Shown: in pieces, positions 15,913 to 25,727 of the stretch
How positions within the stretch are numbered: position 1 is the stretch's first letter
How the letters are laid out: every line of letters starts with the position of its first letter
Source of the DNA: Herbiconiux sp.
GTDB taxonomy: Bacteria; Actinomycetota; Actinomycetes; Actinomycetales; Microbacteriaceae
DNA length: 45,463 nucleotides
Direction of reading: 5' to 3'
Assembly: GCF_023264895.1 (NCBI RefSeq)
Contig: NZ_JAHFUY010000034.1
Coordinates: forward strand, 1-45,463
Made by a program: the position numbers and the translations under genes
Notes under the pieces: model-generated
Databases searched by the model: none
What the model saw: only the letters and a program-made list of their open reading frames with translations
Told to the model about the DNA's origin: nothing

Positions 15913-16856
15913 GTTCGCGGCCGCTGCGCGTCGCCACCCGGGGCAGTGCTCTCGCCCGGGCGCAGACCGGTCATGTGGTGGCCGCCCTGCACGAGGCGAC
16001 CGGTGTCGAGATCGATGTCGTCATCATCACCTCGGAGGGCGACAGGTCGAAGGAGTCGCTCGCGAGCCTCGGCGGGACGGGCGTGTTCGCGAGCGCACTG
16101 CGCGAGGCCCTCGTGGCCGGCGAGTGCGACATGATCGTGCACTCCCTCAAGGATCTGCCGACCGCTCCGTATGAGGGACTCGCGATCGGTGCGGTGCCCG
16201 AGCGCGAGGATCCGCGCGACGCCCTGTGCAGCCGCGACGGGCAGACGCTCGACGAACTGCCCGAGGGCGCGCGCGTGGGCACCGGTTCACCGCGACGGGC
16301 GGCCCAGCTGCTCGCGCTGCGACCGGACCTCGAGATCGTCGACATCCGGGGCAACGTCGACACCAGACTCGCTCGCGTGCGCGACGGGGATCTGGACGCC
16401 GTCGTGCTCGCGTCGGCAGGGCTTGCCAGGCTCGGTAGGCTGGACGCAGCATCCGAACTGTTCGCGCTCGACATCTGGCCGACCGCACCGGGACAGGGTG
16501 CACTCGCGATCGAAATCCGAGAGGGCGACAGCATTCCCGAACTGTTGAGCATCGAGCACTCCGCCACGCGCACGGCTGTTCTGGCCGAGCGCTCGGTTCT
16601 CGCCGCCCTCGAGGCGGGGTGCGCCGCCCCCATCGGGGCCACCGCCACCGTGACCGCCGATCTCCTCGAGCTCTCGGCCACCGTGTACCAGCCCGATGGA
16701 GCAGCCGAACTCGGCTGCGAACGCAGCGCCGAACTCCTCGGCGACGACCACCTCGTGGCCGAGCTGCTCGGCCAGGCGGTGGCCACCCAGCTCCTCGAGG
16801 ACGGTGCGGCGGAGATCGCGCCCCTCAGCGGACCCGGCCCGGAGGAGTCGGCGTGA
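15909..16856 (+). CDS. hemC: Porphobilinogen deaminase (hydroxymethylbilane synthase)
   Basis: Joins four porphobilinogen units into hydroxymethylbilane. 315 residues, normal length. VATRGSALARAQT at the start, VHSLKDLPT and VGTGSPRRAAQLLALRP are family signatures. C238 in EAGCAAPIGA is the cysteine that carries the dipyrromethane cofactor. The start is GTG 15909, overlapping the cpfC stop as GTGA. Confidence 0.97.
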   Translation: MSSRPLRVATRGSALARAQTGHVVAALHEATGVEIDVVIITSEGDRSKESLASLGGTGVFASALREALVAGECDMIVHSLKDLPTAPYEGLAIGAVPEREDPRDALCSRDGQTLDELPEGARVGTGSPRRAAQLLALRPDLEIVDIRGNVDTRLARVRDGDLDAVVLASAGLARLGRLDAASELFALDIWPTAPGQGALAIEIREGDSIPELLSIEHSATRTAVLAERSVLAALEAGCAAPIGATATVTADLLELSATVYQPDGAAELGCERSAELLGDDHLVAELLGQAVATQLLEDGAAEIAPLSGPGPEESA

Positions 16857-17668
16857 CGGCCTGGTCGAAGCGGCCCCTCGGCGGCTGGCGCATCCTCGTT
16901 CCGCGTGGCGGTCCGTGGGGTCACGGCGTGGCCGCAGACCTCCGCGCCGTCGGGGCGAAGCCCATCGTCGCACCCATGATCAACTTCGCGCCCACGGAAG
17001 ACGCGGAGACGCTCGATCGGGCGCTCGAGGCGCTCGCGGCAGGGCGCTTCGACTGGCTCACGATGACCAGTGCCACGACCGTGGACGTGCTCACGGCTCA
17101 TCAGGCGGTGGTGCCGGGCTCGACCCACATCGCCGCCGTGGGCGAGACCACCGCCGCGGCTCTGACCGCCGCCGGCTACAAGGTGGATCTGGTGCCGCCG
17201 GAGGACAACTCGGCGAAGGGGCTCCTGCGCGAGCTCAAGCGCTTCGAGCAGTTCGGCCCGGAACTCCGCGTGCTGACCCTGCGCAGCGACATCGCGAAGC
17301 CCGTGCTGACCGAGGGGCTCATCAAGCGCGGTCACACCGTCGAATCGGTCGTGGCCTACCGCACGATCGGCGTGGAGGTCGATCCCCAGATCCGCACCGA
17401 CATCGCCGAGGGTGCGATCGACGCCGTGTTCGTGACCTCCGGATCGGTCGCCGAGCAGGTGCAGAAGCAGCTCGGCCCCATTCCGGAGTCGACCCTCGTG
17501 GCGGCGATCGGGCCCCGCACGGCGGAGGACGCCCGCGCCTACGGCCTGCGGGTCGACGTGATCGCCAAGGGGCGCTCGGCCGAATCGCTCATCAACGCGG
17601 TGATCGAGGTCGCGAACGCGCGGCGAGCGGCCGACCCGGATGCCGAGACGGACGACTTCGGGCACTGA
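16853..17668 (+). CDS. hemD: Uroporphyrinogen III synthase
   Basis: Cyclises hydroxymethylbilane with inversion of ring D. 271 residues. The family is divergent in sequence, but the two-lobed pattern is visible: GWRILVPRGGPWGHGVAADLRAVG at the start (in two parts, up to residue 35), DWLTMTSATTVDVL, IAAVGETTAAALTAAGYKVD, VESVVAYRTI, DAVFVTSGSVAEQV and VAAIGPRTAEDARAYGLRVD. It directly follows hemC with a GTGA overlap. It ends facing the AlkB-like gene 33 bp away. Confidence 0.93.
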   Translation: MTAWSKRPLGGWRILVPRGGPWGHGVAADLRAVGAKPIVAPMINFAPTEDAETLDRALEALAAGRFDWLTMTSATTVDVLTAHQAVVPGSTHIAAVGETTAAALTAAGYKVDLVPPEDNSAKGLLRELKRFEQFGPELRVLTLRSDIAKPVLTEGLIKRGHTVESVVAYRTIGVEVDPQIRTDIAEGAIDAVFVTSGSVAEQVQKQLGPIPESTLVAAIGPRTAEDARAYGLRVDVIAKGRSAESLINAVIEVANARRAADPDAETDDFGH

Positions 17669-17701
17669 TCCGGTCATACTGCCCCCTTCACACTGACCCG
17701 G

Positions 17702-18346
17702 TCACGAGGGCCACACCGGCCTGAACTGCACGCTGATGCGCGGACCCACCGCCTGTTTCGTCTTCAGCACCGCGTGCTCGTGCGTGCGCTGGCAGCTGCC
17801 GCCCATCACCACGAGGTCTCCGTGGCCGACGGGGAACCTCAACGTCTCCCGCGGGCCGTCGCCGGCCTCCTTGGGCCGGACCGAGAGCGTGCGCTCCGCA
17901 CCGACGGAGACGATCGCGACCATCGTGTCGCGGTCGATCGCCCTGCCCACGCGATCGCCGTGCCAGGCGACGCTGTCGTCTCCGGTGCGGTAGAAGCACA
18001 GTCCTGCCGTCTCGAACACCTGACCGGCGGGCCGCCCGTAGTGGTCGTTGAGCGCATCCTGAGCCCGGGTGAGCACGAGATCGGGGTAATGGGCTCCCCG
18101 GCCGAAGTGAGCGACCAGGCGCGGCACGTCGACCACCCGGTCGAACATCTCGCGGCGATCGGCCTTCCACGGCACGTCGAGGGCGAGGCGCTCGAAGAGC
18201 GAGTCGGAGTTGGAGAGCCACCCCGGCCGCACGTCGACCCAGGCGCCCTGGCCGAGCTCGGTGCGCTGCACGGTGGAGCCGAGCGGGCCGAGCCCGGGGT
18301 CGGCGTCGAGGTCGTCGAAGAGGGAGGACTGATACACGAGATCCAT
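17702..18346 (-). CDS. AlkB-like 2-oxoglutarate/Fe(II) DNA repair dioxygenase
   Basis: 214 residues with the AlkB active site: HGD in VAWHGDRVG (first Fe ligands), a later histidine in [10 protein letters not shown], and RISVQFR whose arginines would bind 2-oxoglutarate. [15 protein letters not shown] is typical of bacterial AlkB homologues that reverse N-alkyl base damage. ATG 18346 is chosen because TAGGGT lies seven bases upstream and a LexA-type box lies just beyond; a longer reading with an N-terminal extension is not supported. It lies on the opposite strand between hemD and hemB and has no visible link to heme. Confidence 0.92.
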   Translation of the reverse strand: MDLVYQSSLFDDLDADPGLGPLGSTVQRTELGQGAWVDVRPGWLSNSDSLFERLALDVPWKADRREMFDRVVDVPRLVAHFGRGAHYPDLVLTRAQDALNDHYGRPAGQVFETAGLCFYRTGDDSVAWHGDRVGRAIDRDTMVAIVSVGAERTLSVRPKEAGDGPRETLRFPVGHGDLVVMGGSCQRTHEHAVLKTKQAVGPRISVQFRPVWPS

Positions 18347-18353
18347 GTCGGCC

Positions 18354-18359
18354 ACCCTA
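18354..18359 (-). promoter_or_regulatory. -10 box TAGGGT of alkB-like promoter
   Basis: TAGGGT followed by seven bases and ATG 18346 on the minus strand, so probably leaderless. The SOS box begins 7 bp upstream of it. Confidence 0.6.
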
Positions 18360-18366
18360 CAGACAT

Positions 18367-18382
18367 TCGAAACTATGTTCGA
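18367..18382. promoter_or_regulatory. LexA (SOS) box upstream of the AlkB-like gene
   Basis: Read on the minus strand the site is TCGAAC-ATAG-TTTCGA, one base from the Gram-positive/actinobacterial SOS palindrome TCGAAC-N4-GTTCGA. It lies immediately upstream of the AlkB-like -10 box, where LexA would block RNA polymerase. A DNA-repair gene is the expected target. Confidence 0.75.
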
Positions 18383-18386
18383 GGGT

Positions 18387-18413
18387 TGTGGAGAACTCGG
18401 ATCGTTCTCCACA
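18387..18413. promoter_or_regulatory. 10-bp perfect inverted repeat in the alkB-hemB intergenic region
   Basis: TGTGGAGAAC (18387-18396) and GTTCTCCACA (18404-18413) are perfectly complementary around a 7-nt spacer. The site lies between the SOS box and the hemB -10 box, so it is a good operator candidate for hemB-hemL. The regulator is unknown; each half also resembles a degenerate DnaA box. Confidence 0.6.
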
Positions 18414-18450
18414 GCTTCTGCTCGGTCGGCTCGCTCGCACCGGGCCGACA

Positions 18451-18456
18451 TAAGCT
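18451..18456 (+). promoter_or_regulatory. -10 box TAAGCT of leaderless hemB promoter
   Basis: TAAGCT, six bases (GGAAGC), then ATG 18463. Confidence 0.6.
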
Positions 18457-18462
18457 GGAAGC

Positions 18463-19458
18463 ATGGATCAAGGAGTCTTCCCCGCTGTGCGACCCCGTCG
18501 CCTCCGCAGCACGCCGGCCATGCGCCGGCTCGTCGCGGAGACGCGCATCGACCCGGCGCAGCTCGTGCTGCCGCTCTTCGTGCGCGACGACATCGTCGAG
18601 CCCATGCCCCTGCAGTCCATGCCCGGCGTGGTGCAGCACACGTTCGACAGCCTCAAGGGCGCGGTCACGGAGGCCGCGGAGGTCGGCCTCGGCGGGGTCA
18701 TGCTCTTCGGCGTGCCCGCCGATTCGGCGAAGGACGCCTCGGGCAGTGCCGCCACCGATCCCGACGGCGTGCTCAACGCCGCGACCCGCCTCGTCGCCGC
18801 CGAGGTGGGAGAGGCCCTCGTGGTGCAGACCGACCTCTGCCTCGACGAGTTCACCGACCACGGGCACTGCGGCGTGCTCGCGCCCGACGGCTCCGTCGAC
18901 AACGACGCGACGCTCGTGCGCTACCGCGACATGGCGGTCGAGCAGGCGCGCGCCGGCTCGGCGCTCCTCGGGCTCTCCGGGATGATGGACGGCCAGGTGG
19001 CGGCGGTGCGTGCCGCCCTCGACGCCGACGGCTTCGAGCACGTCGCGGTCCTCGCCTATGCGGCGAAGTACGCCTCGGCGTTCTACGGACCGTTCCGGGA
19101 GGCGGTGGGGTCGACCCTCCGCGGCGACCGCAAGACCTACCAGCTCGATCCGGCGAACGGTCGCGAGGGGGTCCGCGAAGCACTCCTCGACGTGGCGGAG
19201 GGCGCCGACGTGGTGATGGTCAAGCCCGCGCTGAGCTACCTCGATCTCGTGGCCGAGGTCTCCGCCGCGGTCTCCGTGCCCACCTGGGCCTACCAGGTGT
19301 CGGGGGAGTACGCCATGATCGAGGCGGCCGCCGCGAACGGCTGGATCGACCGCGACCGCGCGATCCTGGAGTCCCTCACGAGCATCCGCCGGGCCGGTGC
19401 CGAGGCCGTGCTCACCTACTGGGCGGTCGAGGTCGCCCGAACGCTGAAGGGTCTGTGA
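18463..19458 (+). CDS. hemB: Delta-aminolevulinic acid dehydratase (porphobilinogen synthase)
   Basis: Condenses two 5-aminolevulinate molecules to porphobilinogen. 331 residues. The two active-site lysines are K202 in [15 protein letters not shown] and K254 in [11 protein letters not shown]. The metal region reads [17 protein letters not shown]: it keeps the first and last cysteines of the zinc type but has Asp where the middle zinc cysteine usually lies, so the metal preference is uncertain. The start follows a TANNNT box by six bases. The stop and the hemL start share one base (TGATG). Confidence 0.97.
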   Translation: MDQGVFPAVRPRRLRSTPAMRRLVAETRIDPAQLVLPLFVRDDIVEPMPLQSMPGVVQHTFDSLKGAVTEAAEVGLGGVMLFGVPADSAKDASGSAATDPDGVLNAATRLVAAEVGEALVVQTDLCLDEFTDHGHCGVLAPDGSVDNDATLVRYRDMAVEQARAGSALLGLSGMMDGQVAAVRAALDADGFEHVAVLAYAAKYASAFYGPFREAVGSTLRGDRKTYQLDPANGREGVREALLDVAEGADVVMVKPALSYLDLVAEVSAAVSVPTWAYQVSGEYAMIEAAAANGWIDRDRAILESLTSIRRAGAEAVLTYWAVEVARTLKGL

Positions 19459-20837
19459 TGTCCGCCACCACCAACGCCGCCGAGTTCGAGCGCGCCCAGC
19501 GCTCCATCCCCGGTGGGGTCAACTCGCCCGTGCGCGCCTTCCGCTCGGTGGGCGGCGTTCCGCGCTTCCTCGTCTCCGCACGTGGTCCCTACGTCACCGA
19601 CTCCGAAGGCGTGGAGTACGTCGATCTCGTGAGCTCGTGGGGCCCTGCCATCCTCGGCCACGCGCATCCACAGGTCGTCGAGGCCGTGCAGAAGGCGGCA
19701 GCGCACGGCCTCAGCTTCGGCGCCACCACGCCGGCCGAGACCGACCTCGCCGAGCTCGTGCGCGAGCGCGTGCAGGCGGGCGGCGTGCACCCCATCGAGA
19801 AGCTCCGGCTGGTGTCCACCGGCACCGAGGCCACCATGACGGCCATCCGGCTCGCTCGGGGCTTCACGGGCCGGGACGTGCTGATCAAGTTCGCGGGCCA
19901 CTACCACGGGCACTCCGACTCCCTGCTGGCCGAGGCGGGCTCGGGACTCGCCACGCTCGCCCTCCCCGCCTCCGCCGGAGTCCCCGCCGCGACAGCGGCG
20001 CTCACGATCGTGGTGCCCTACAACGACCTCGACGCCGTGCGCGAGGTCTTCCGGCTGCGTGGCGGCGAGATCGCGGCGATCATCGTCGAGGCGGCGCCGG
20101 CCAACATGGGGATCGTGCCGCCGGCCGAGGGGTTCAACGCCGCGCTGGCCGACATCGCCCACGCGCACGGATCGCTCCTCATCGTCGACGAGGTGCTCAC
20201 GGGCTTCCGGGTGGGCGCTGCGGGCTGGTGGGGCCTCGAGAACGCGGGCCGGCCGGTGGCCGAGGTGCACCAGGATGCGCCGGACGCGCACCAGGTGCCC
20301 GCCTACGTGCCCGACCTCATCACCTTCGGCAAGGTCATCGGCGGCGGCATGCCGCTCGCGGCGCTCGGCGGTCGCGCCGACGTGATGGACCACCTCGCCC
20401 CCCTCGGGCCCGTCTACCAGGCCGGCACGCTCTCGGGGAACCCGATCGCGGTGGCCGCCGGCCTCACCACGCTCCGGCTCGCGGATGCCGCGGTGTACGA
20501 CGCGCTCGACGCCACGGCCCGCACCGTCTCCGCGGCCGTCTCGGAGGCGCTCGCCGAGGCGGGCGTCGCCCACAGCGTCCAGCGGGCGGGCAACCTCTTC
20601 AGCTTCACCTTCGGCAGTGAGGCGGCCCCCCGTGACTACGCCGACGTGCAGGCGCAGCAGGGCTATCGCTATGGGCCGTTCTTCCACGCCATGCTCGATG
20701 CGGGGGTCTCGCTGCCACCGTCGGTCTACGAGGCGTGGTTCGTCTCCGCAGCCCACGACGAGGCGGCCATCGACCGCATCATCGCGGCGCTCCCGGCGGC
20801 GGCGCGGGCCGCGGCCGGGGCCTCCCGACCGGCGTGA
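19458..20837 (+). CDS. hemL: Glutamate-1-semialdehyde 2,1-aminomutase
   Basis: Converts glutamate-1-semialdehyde from HemA into 5-aminolevulinate, the HemB substrate. 459 residues, class III PLP enzyme. [18 protein letters not shown] at the start is characteristic; [29 protein letters not shown] and the PLP lysine K292 in [13 protein letters not shown] follow, then [14 protein letters not shown] short insertion (about 11 residues, [12 protein letters not shown]) separates [12 protein letters not shown] from the PLP-lysine block. ATG 19458 overlaps the hemB stop, so both proteins should be made together. Confidence 0.96.
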   Translation: MSATTNAAEFERAQRSIPGGVNSPVRAFRSVGGVPRFLVSARGPYVTDSEGVEYVDLVSSWGPAILGHAHPQVVEAVQKAAAHGLSFGATTPAETDLAELVRERVQAGGVHPIEKLRLVSTGTEATMTAIRLARGFTGRDVLIKFAGHYHGHSDSLLAEAGSGLATLALPASAGVPAATAALTIVVPYNDLDAVREVFRLRGGEIAAIIVEAAPANMGIVPPAEGFNAALADIAHAHGSLLIVDEVLTGFRVGAAGWWGLENAGRPVAEVHQDAPDAHQVPAYVPDLITFGKVIGGGMPLAALGGRADVMDHLAPLGPVYQAGTLSGNPIAVAAGLTTLRLADAAVYDALDATARTVSAAVSEALAEAGVAHSVQRAGNLFSFTFGSEAAPRDYADVQAQQGYRYGPFFHAMLDAGVSLPPSVYEAWFVSAAHDEAAIDRIIAALPAAARAAAGASRPA

Positions 20838-20890
20838 TCCTGCGGTTTGTGGGGGCTGGATTCCTGAATCGTTATATATCCCCCGGGCCA

Positions 20891-20924
20891 ATCCTGCCGT
20901 TCTTCAGGCAAGCCACGGCAGGAT
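20891..20924. promoter_or_regulatory. 9-bp inverted repeat just upstream of the PH-like gene
   Basis: ATCCTGCCG (20891-20899) and CGGCAGGAT (20916-20924) are perfect inverted copies with a 16-nt spacer, ending six bases before ATG 20931. An AT-rich TATATA (20873-20878) lies upstream as a possible -10 box, which would place the repeat in the 5' leader. It may be an RNA hairpin, an operator, or the hemL terminator. Confidence 0.5.
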
Positions 20925-20930
20925 AGGAGC

Positions 20931-21305
20931 ATGGCCGTTCTCTTCGTCCACACCGATCGCCTCGAGATCCGTCTGACGCGGGCCGAGAAGATGCTGTCCT
21001 TCCGACGCACCGACATCGTGGTGCCGCTCGAGAGCATCCGCTCCGCCGCGCTGACCGACGATCCGTGGGTGTGGGTGCGAGGCATCCGTGCTCCGGGCGC
21101 GGCCGTACCGCTCACCCTCGCCGTGGGCACGTGGAAGTTCCACGACGGTAAGGACTTCCTGCTCGTCAAGGGCACCCGCACCTCGGTGGTGATCGATCTC
21201 GAGGATCAGGAGTTCTCGCGCATCATCGTGACGACCTCGCACTCCGTGCAGCTCCTGCGCGCGCTGCGGCTGCCGCCGCTCGAGGGCACCCAGATCATCG
21301 AATAG
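20931..21305 (+). CDS. Small hypothetical protein, PH-like beta-rich domain
   Basis: 124 residues without signal peptide or membrane helix. The alternating beta pattern (VLFVHTDRLEIRLTRAEKML, VPLESIRSAALTDDP, KDFLLVKGTRTSVVIDLE, SRIIVTTSHSVQLLRALR) resembles bacterial PH-like domains in actinobacteria, where it often occurs alone. I do not recognise a specific function. It follows hemL by 93 bp and may be its own unit. Confidence 0.65.
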   Translation: MAVLFVHTDRLEIRLTRAEKMLSFRRTDIVVPLESIRSAALTDDPWVWVRGIRAPGAAVPLTLAVGTWKFHDGKDFLLVKGTRTSVVIDLEDQEFSRIIVTTSHSVQLLRALRLPPLEGTQIIE

Positions 21306-21347
21306 CAGCGGACGCCTCCGGCCGGATCGCAGAGCAGCGGCTGGACG

Positions 21348-22343
21348 TCAGAGCGCCGGGTCGACCACGGTGCGCCCCCGCACGCCGCCCTCGAGGATGC
21401 GCCCGGCCACCTCGACGACCGACCCGAAGCCGACGACCTCGGTGAGCGAGTCCAGCGCGGCCGTGTCGAGCTCGTCGGCCAGCGCCGCCCACGCGCGTTC
21501 GCGCAGCGCGAGCGGAGCCTCGACCGAGTTGGCCCCGGTCAGCGTCACCGACCGGAGGATGAAGGGCATGACCGTCGTGGGCAGGTCGGGCCCCTGGGCC
21601 AGGCCGCAGGCCACGACCGTGCCTCCGTAGCGGGTCTGCGCCAGGATGTTCGCGAGGGTGTGGGAGCCGACCGAGTCCACGGCGCCCGCCCAAGCCTGGC
21701 TCTGCAGGGGCTTTCCGGGCGAGGAGAGCTCCGAGCGGTCGATCACCCGCGAGGCGCCGAGCCCGCGCAGGTAGTCGCCCTGCTCCGAGACCCGGCCGCT
21801 CGAGGCCACCACGGAGAACCCGCGGCCTGCGAGCAGCGAGATCGCGAGGGAGCCGACACCGCCGGCGGCCCCGGTGACGAGCACCTCGCCGGACTCCGGT
21901 GCGACACCCGCGTCGGTGAGTGCGAGCACGGCGAGCATGGCCGTGAACCCGGCGGTGCCGACCGCGGCGGCGCGCTGTGGTGACAGAGCCTCGGGCAGCG
22001 GGATGAGCGCATCCGGTCGCACCCGAGCCCTCGTGGAGAGACCGCCGTGACGGGACTCACCGATGCCGTCGCCGTTCAGGAGCACGAGCTGACCCACGGA
22101 GAAGCGGTCGGACCGGCTGGCGGAGACGCGGCCGACCACGTCGATCCCGGGGATCAGGGGCCACTCCCGCACGACTCCCGGGCGACCGAGGAGAGCCAGG
22201 CCGTCTTTGTAGTTGATGCTCGAGAACAGCACGTCGAGGTCGACCGCCTGGTCACCACCCGTGCCCTCGAAGAACTCCTCGTCGTCGATCTCGAGGAGCC
22301 GGGCCGGCGCACCCTTCTCGGTGGTCACGAAAGCCTGGGTCAC
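21348..22343 (-). CDS. MDR-family oxidoreductase, AcuI/YhdH type
   Basis: 331 residues, zinc-free medium-chain dehydrogenase/reductase. SSINYKDGLALLGRPGVVR near residue 45 and PLIPGIDVVGRV are typical of the YhdH/acryloyl-CoA reductase (AcuI) branch. VLVTGAAGGVGSLAISLLAG is the NADPH-binding Rossmann loop. AcuI-type enzymes reduce acryloyl-CoA to propionyl-CoA, but the substrate here is not proven. GTG 22343 has GGAGGAGG upstream. It is the last gene of a minus-strand run after the ABC exporter, 71 bp away. Confidence 0.93.
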   Translation of the reverse strand: MTQAFVTTEKGAPARLLEIDDEEFFEGTGGDQAVDLDVLFSSINYKDGLALLGRPGVVREWPLIPGIDVVGRVSASRSDRFSVGQLVLLNGDGIGESRHGGLSTRARVRPDALIPLPEALSPQRAAAVGTAGFTAMLAVLALTDAGVAPESGEVLVTGAAGGVGSLAISLLAGRGFSVVASSGRVSEQGDYLRGLGASRVIDRSELSSPGKPLQSQAWAGAVDSVGSHTLANILAQTRYGGTVVACGLAQGPDLPTTVMPFILRSVTLTGANSVEAPLALRERAWAALADELDTAALDSLTEVVGFGSVVEVAGRILEGGVRGRTVVDPAL

Positions 22344-22414
22344 GAGTCCTCCTCCGCCGGTGGGATGCCGCGCACCGGCACCCGACCAACGCTACTCCGG
22401 CGCTCCGGCGAACG

Positions 22415-23220
22415 TCAGGAGACGTCGCGCCGCCAGCTGGTGAAGAACCCGATGAGCGTGGCGATCGCCGCGTACGCCACGAGGACGAGGCCGCCCTGCC
22501 ACCAGTCGAGGCCGGCCGAGCCGCCGGACATCGCCGTGTAGATGCTGGCGCCGACGAGTGCGTCGCTCGCCGCTCCCGGAAGGAACTGCGCCACCTGCGC
22601 CGACCAGTCGGTGAAGCTCGCAGCGAGCCTCAGCAGCGGTTCGACGAACTGCGTGAACGCCAGCACGATCACGATGGCGGCGACCTGGCTCGGCACGAGA
22701 ACGCCGAGGCCGACGCCGATGGCCGACCAGAGCGCCATGGCCAGGATCGAGCGACCGACGAAGGCCCAGGTGTCGGGCTCGCCGAGCAGTGGGTCGATCC
22801 CGAACGCGGCCAGGAGCGAGGCGCCGAGCCCGATGGAGGCGATCAGGGCGACGACTCCGAAGACGGCGCCGACGACCAGGAGTGTCGTGGCCTTGCCGCC
22901 CAGCACGATTCCGCGGCGCGGATTGGCCAGGAAGGTCGGCGTGAGCGACTGGAACCGGAACTCGCTCGTGACGGCGAGGGCCCCGAAGAGCACGGGGAAG
23001 ACGTAGCCCACCGACGTGGCGAAGCTGTACACGAGCAGCGGAAGCTGGGCCTCGGGGATGGCCGGCCCGTTCGCGCCGCCGCCGAGGCCGCCGAGGATGG
23101 CCGCCATGCCACCCGCGCAGAGCGCGACGTACGCCGCCATGATGACCAGGAGCACCCACCACAGTCGGGTGGTGCGCACCTTCGTGAACTCGGAGCGCAC
23201 GGCGCCCAGGTATCCCGCGC

Positions 23221-23224
<4 letters not shown>
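22415..23224 (-). CDS. ABC exporter permease (ABC-2 type)
   Basis: 269 residues with about six membrane helices. It opens AVRSEFTKVRTTRLWWVLL, the usual start of actinobacterial ABC-2 permeases that partner single ATPases, and contains TSEFRFQSLTPTFLANPRR. Together with the adjacent ATPase it forms a drug- or lipid-type exporter of unknown substrate. The GTG start overlaps the ATPase stop (GTGA, 23224-23221). Confidence 0.92.
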
Positions 23225-24123
<899 letters not shown>

Positions 24124-24253
24124 CGATGTGGTCCTGTCGGTGTCCGGGGCGGGCCCGCAGTTCGCGGCCGCCCTTCAACCCTAGAGGTGGCGGCTCGGGG
24201 TTGTCACAGCATTGCCGCAATCCTGAGAGAATCCCTCTGAGGGAAGGATGCGT

Positions 24254-25714
24254 GTGACCGAGGAGCTCGAAGACGCCGGTCTCGTCGAGCACATCCGGCG
24301 TCGCACGCTCCGGGGCTCGGTGGGCCTCGTGGTCGACAGCCTGTTCTTTCTCTTCGGCACGCTCTCGATCGGCTGGCTCGCCTTTCTCGTGGCCACGGAG
24401 TCGTTCGCGAAGGGCTGGGGCCAGCTCTGGTTCCTCCTCGTGTTCTGGGTGGTGGTGGCCTACCTCCTGCTGCCGCGCGTGCACAGCATCCTCACCCTCT
24501 TCTACGTGCCCGACTACTTCATCGGCCGCGCGAAGACCAGGGAGGGCCTGCTCGGCGACCCCGTGAACGTGGCGCTGCGGGGCACGGAGCAGCAGGTGCA
24601 CGCCGCGATGCTCGCCGCGGGCTGGCACCAGGCCGACGACATGGGGCTCACCTCGGCCCTCCGCACCGTGCGGGGAACGCTGCTGCGCCGGAGCTACCCG
24701 GGTGCCCCCGTCTCGCGGCTCTACCTGTTCGGCACCGTGCAGGACTTCACCTACCAGCAGGAGGTCTCGGGGAACCCCTCGAAGCGGCACCACGTGCGCT
24801 TCTGGCGCTGCCCGCCGGGGTGGCTGCTGCCCGGCGGTCACCAGGCCGACTGGCTGGCGGCCGGCACCTACGACCGCAGCATCGGCATCTCGTTCTTCAC
24901 GCTGCAGGTGACGCACCGCATCGACAAGGAGACCGACAAGGAACGCGACCACATCGTGGCCTCGCTCGCCGAGGGCAACCCCGAGGCCACGGTGGAGCTC
25001 ATCCGCAACTTCTCGACCGGCTACCACCACGTGAACGGCGGCGGAGACGCGATCGTGACCGACGGCGACCTGCCCGTGGTCGATCTGCGGGGGGTGCCCG
25101 CCCCCGATCCGGATGCACCCGGCGGTCTCGAGGCATCCCTGCCGGAAGCCGAGCGGCCGATCGCGCCGACGCCGTCGGCCGTGTTCTCCGAGCAGCCGAT
25201 CAAGAGCGTGCGGCGACCCGCGTCGCTCTACCTGGGCGTGCTCCTGATGGCCCTGCGGGTGCTCGCGGCCCTCGCGGCGGCGGTGGTCGTGGCGTTCTCG
25301 ATCGGCGACGGAGAACTCGACTTCCGCGGCGTCACAGGAGCGCTCACCCCGGACGACACGCTCTTCCTCACCTCCCTCGTGGCGGCGCTGTTCGTGACCA
25401 TCGCGCTGCTGATCGCCGCGCTGTACTCGGTGCTCGCCTACCTCATCTACCACGGGCACAACTGGGCGCGGTTCACGGCCATGGGGCTGAGCTCGGCCGC
25501 CATCCTCATCACCGCCCTCGACTTCGTGAACGGCGGGCCGCAGATCACCCTCGAGACCAACCTCGTCGGACTCTCGTTCGACGTGCTCGTGCTGCTCGCC
25601 CTCTCGGGCACGGATGCGCGCAGCTTCTCGCACCGCCGGGCCCTCGAGCGGCGTGCGGCGCGAGCGGAGCGGAAGGCGGCGCGCACTCCCGCGGCCCGGA
25701 GCGCGGCGGCCTGA
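24254..25714 (+). CDS. LssY C-terminal domain membrane protein
   Basis: About 486 residues. Two N-terminal membrane helices (residues 23-45 and 55-75) precede an LssY-C-type domain: DPVNVALRGTEQQVHAAMLA, AGWHQAD, SYPGAPVSRLYLFG, RHHVRFWR, WLAAGTYDRSIG and THRIDKETDKERDHI. Two to four further helices follow a disordered linker at about 270-325, and the end is Arg/Ala-rich. LssY-C domains occur alone or fused to PAP2 phosphatases; their activity is not established. GTG 24254 is preferred because GGGAAGG ends just ahead of it; ATG 24248 would overlap that ribosome site. Confidence 0.8.
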   Translation: MTEELEDAGLVEHIRRRTLRGSVGLVVDSLFFLFGTLSIGWLAFLVATESFAKGWGQLWFLLVFWVVVAYLLLPRVHSILTLFYVPDYFIGRAKTREGLLGDPVNVALRGTEQQVHAAMLAAGWHQADDMGLTSALRTVRGTLLRRSYPGAPVSRLYLFGTVQDFTYQQEVSGNPSKRHHVRFWRCPPGWLLPGGHQADWLAAGTYDRSIGISFFTLQVTHRIDKETDKERDHIVASLAEGNPEATVELIRNFSTGYHHVNGGGDAIVTDGDLPVVDLRGVPAPDPDAPGGLEASLPEAERPIAPTPSAVFSEQPIKSVRRPASLYLGVLLMALRVLAALAAAVVVAFSIGDGELDFRGVTGALTPDDTLFLTSLVAALFVTIALLIAALYSVLAYLIYHGHNWARFTAMGLSSAAILITALDFVNGGPQITLETNLVGLSFDVLVLLALSGTDARSFSHRRALERRAARAERKAARTPAARSAAA

Positions 25715-25727
25715 ACCCCAGGCCCGC

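Noticed and set aside
18347..18451. N-terminal extension of the AlkB-like protein to 18451
   Set aside because: The extension spans the SOS box, the -10 box and the inverted repeat, so it is promoter DNA.
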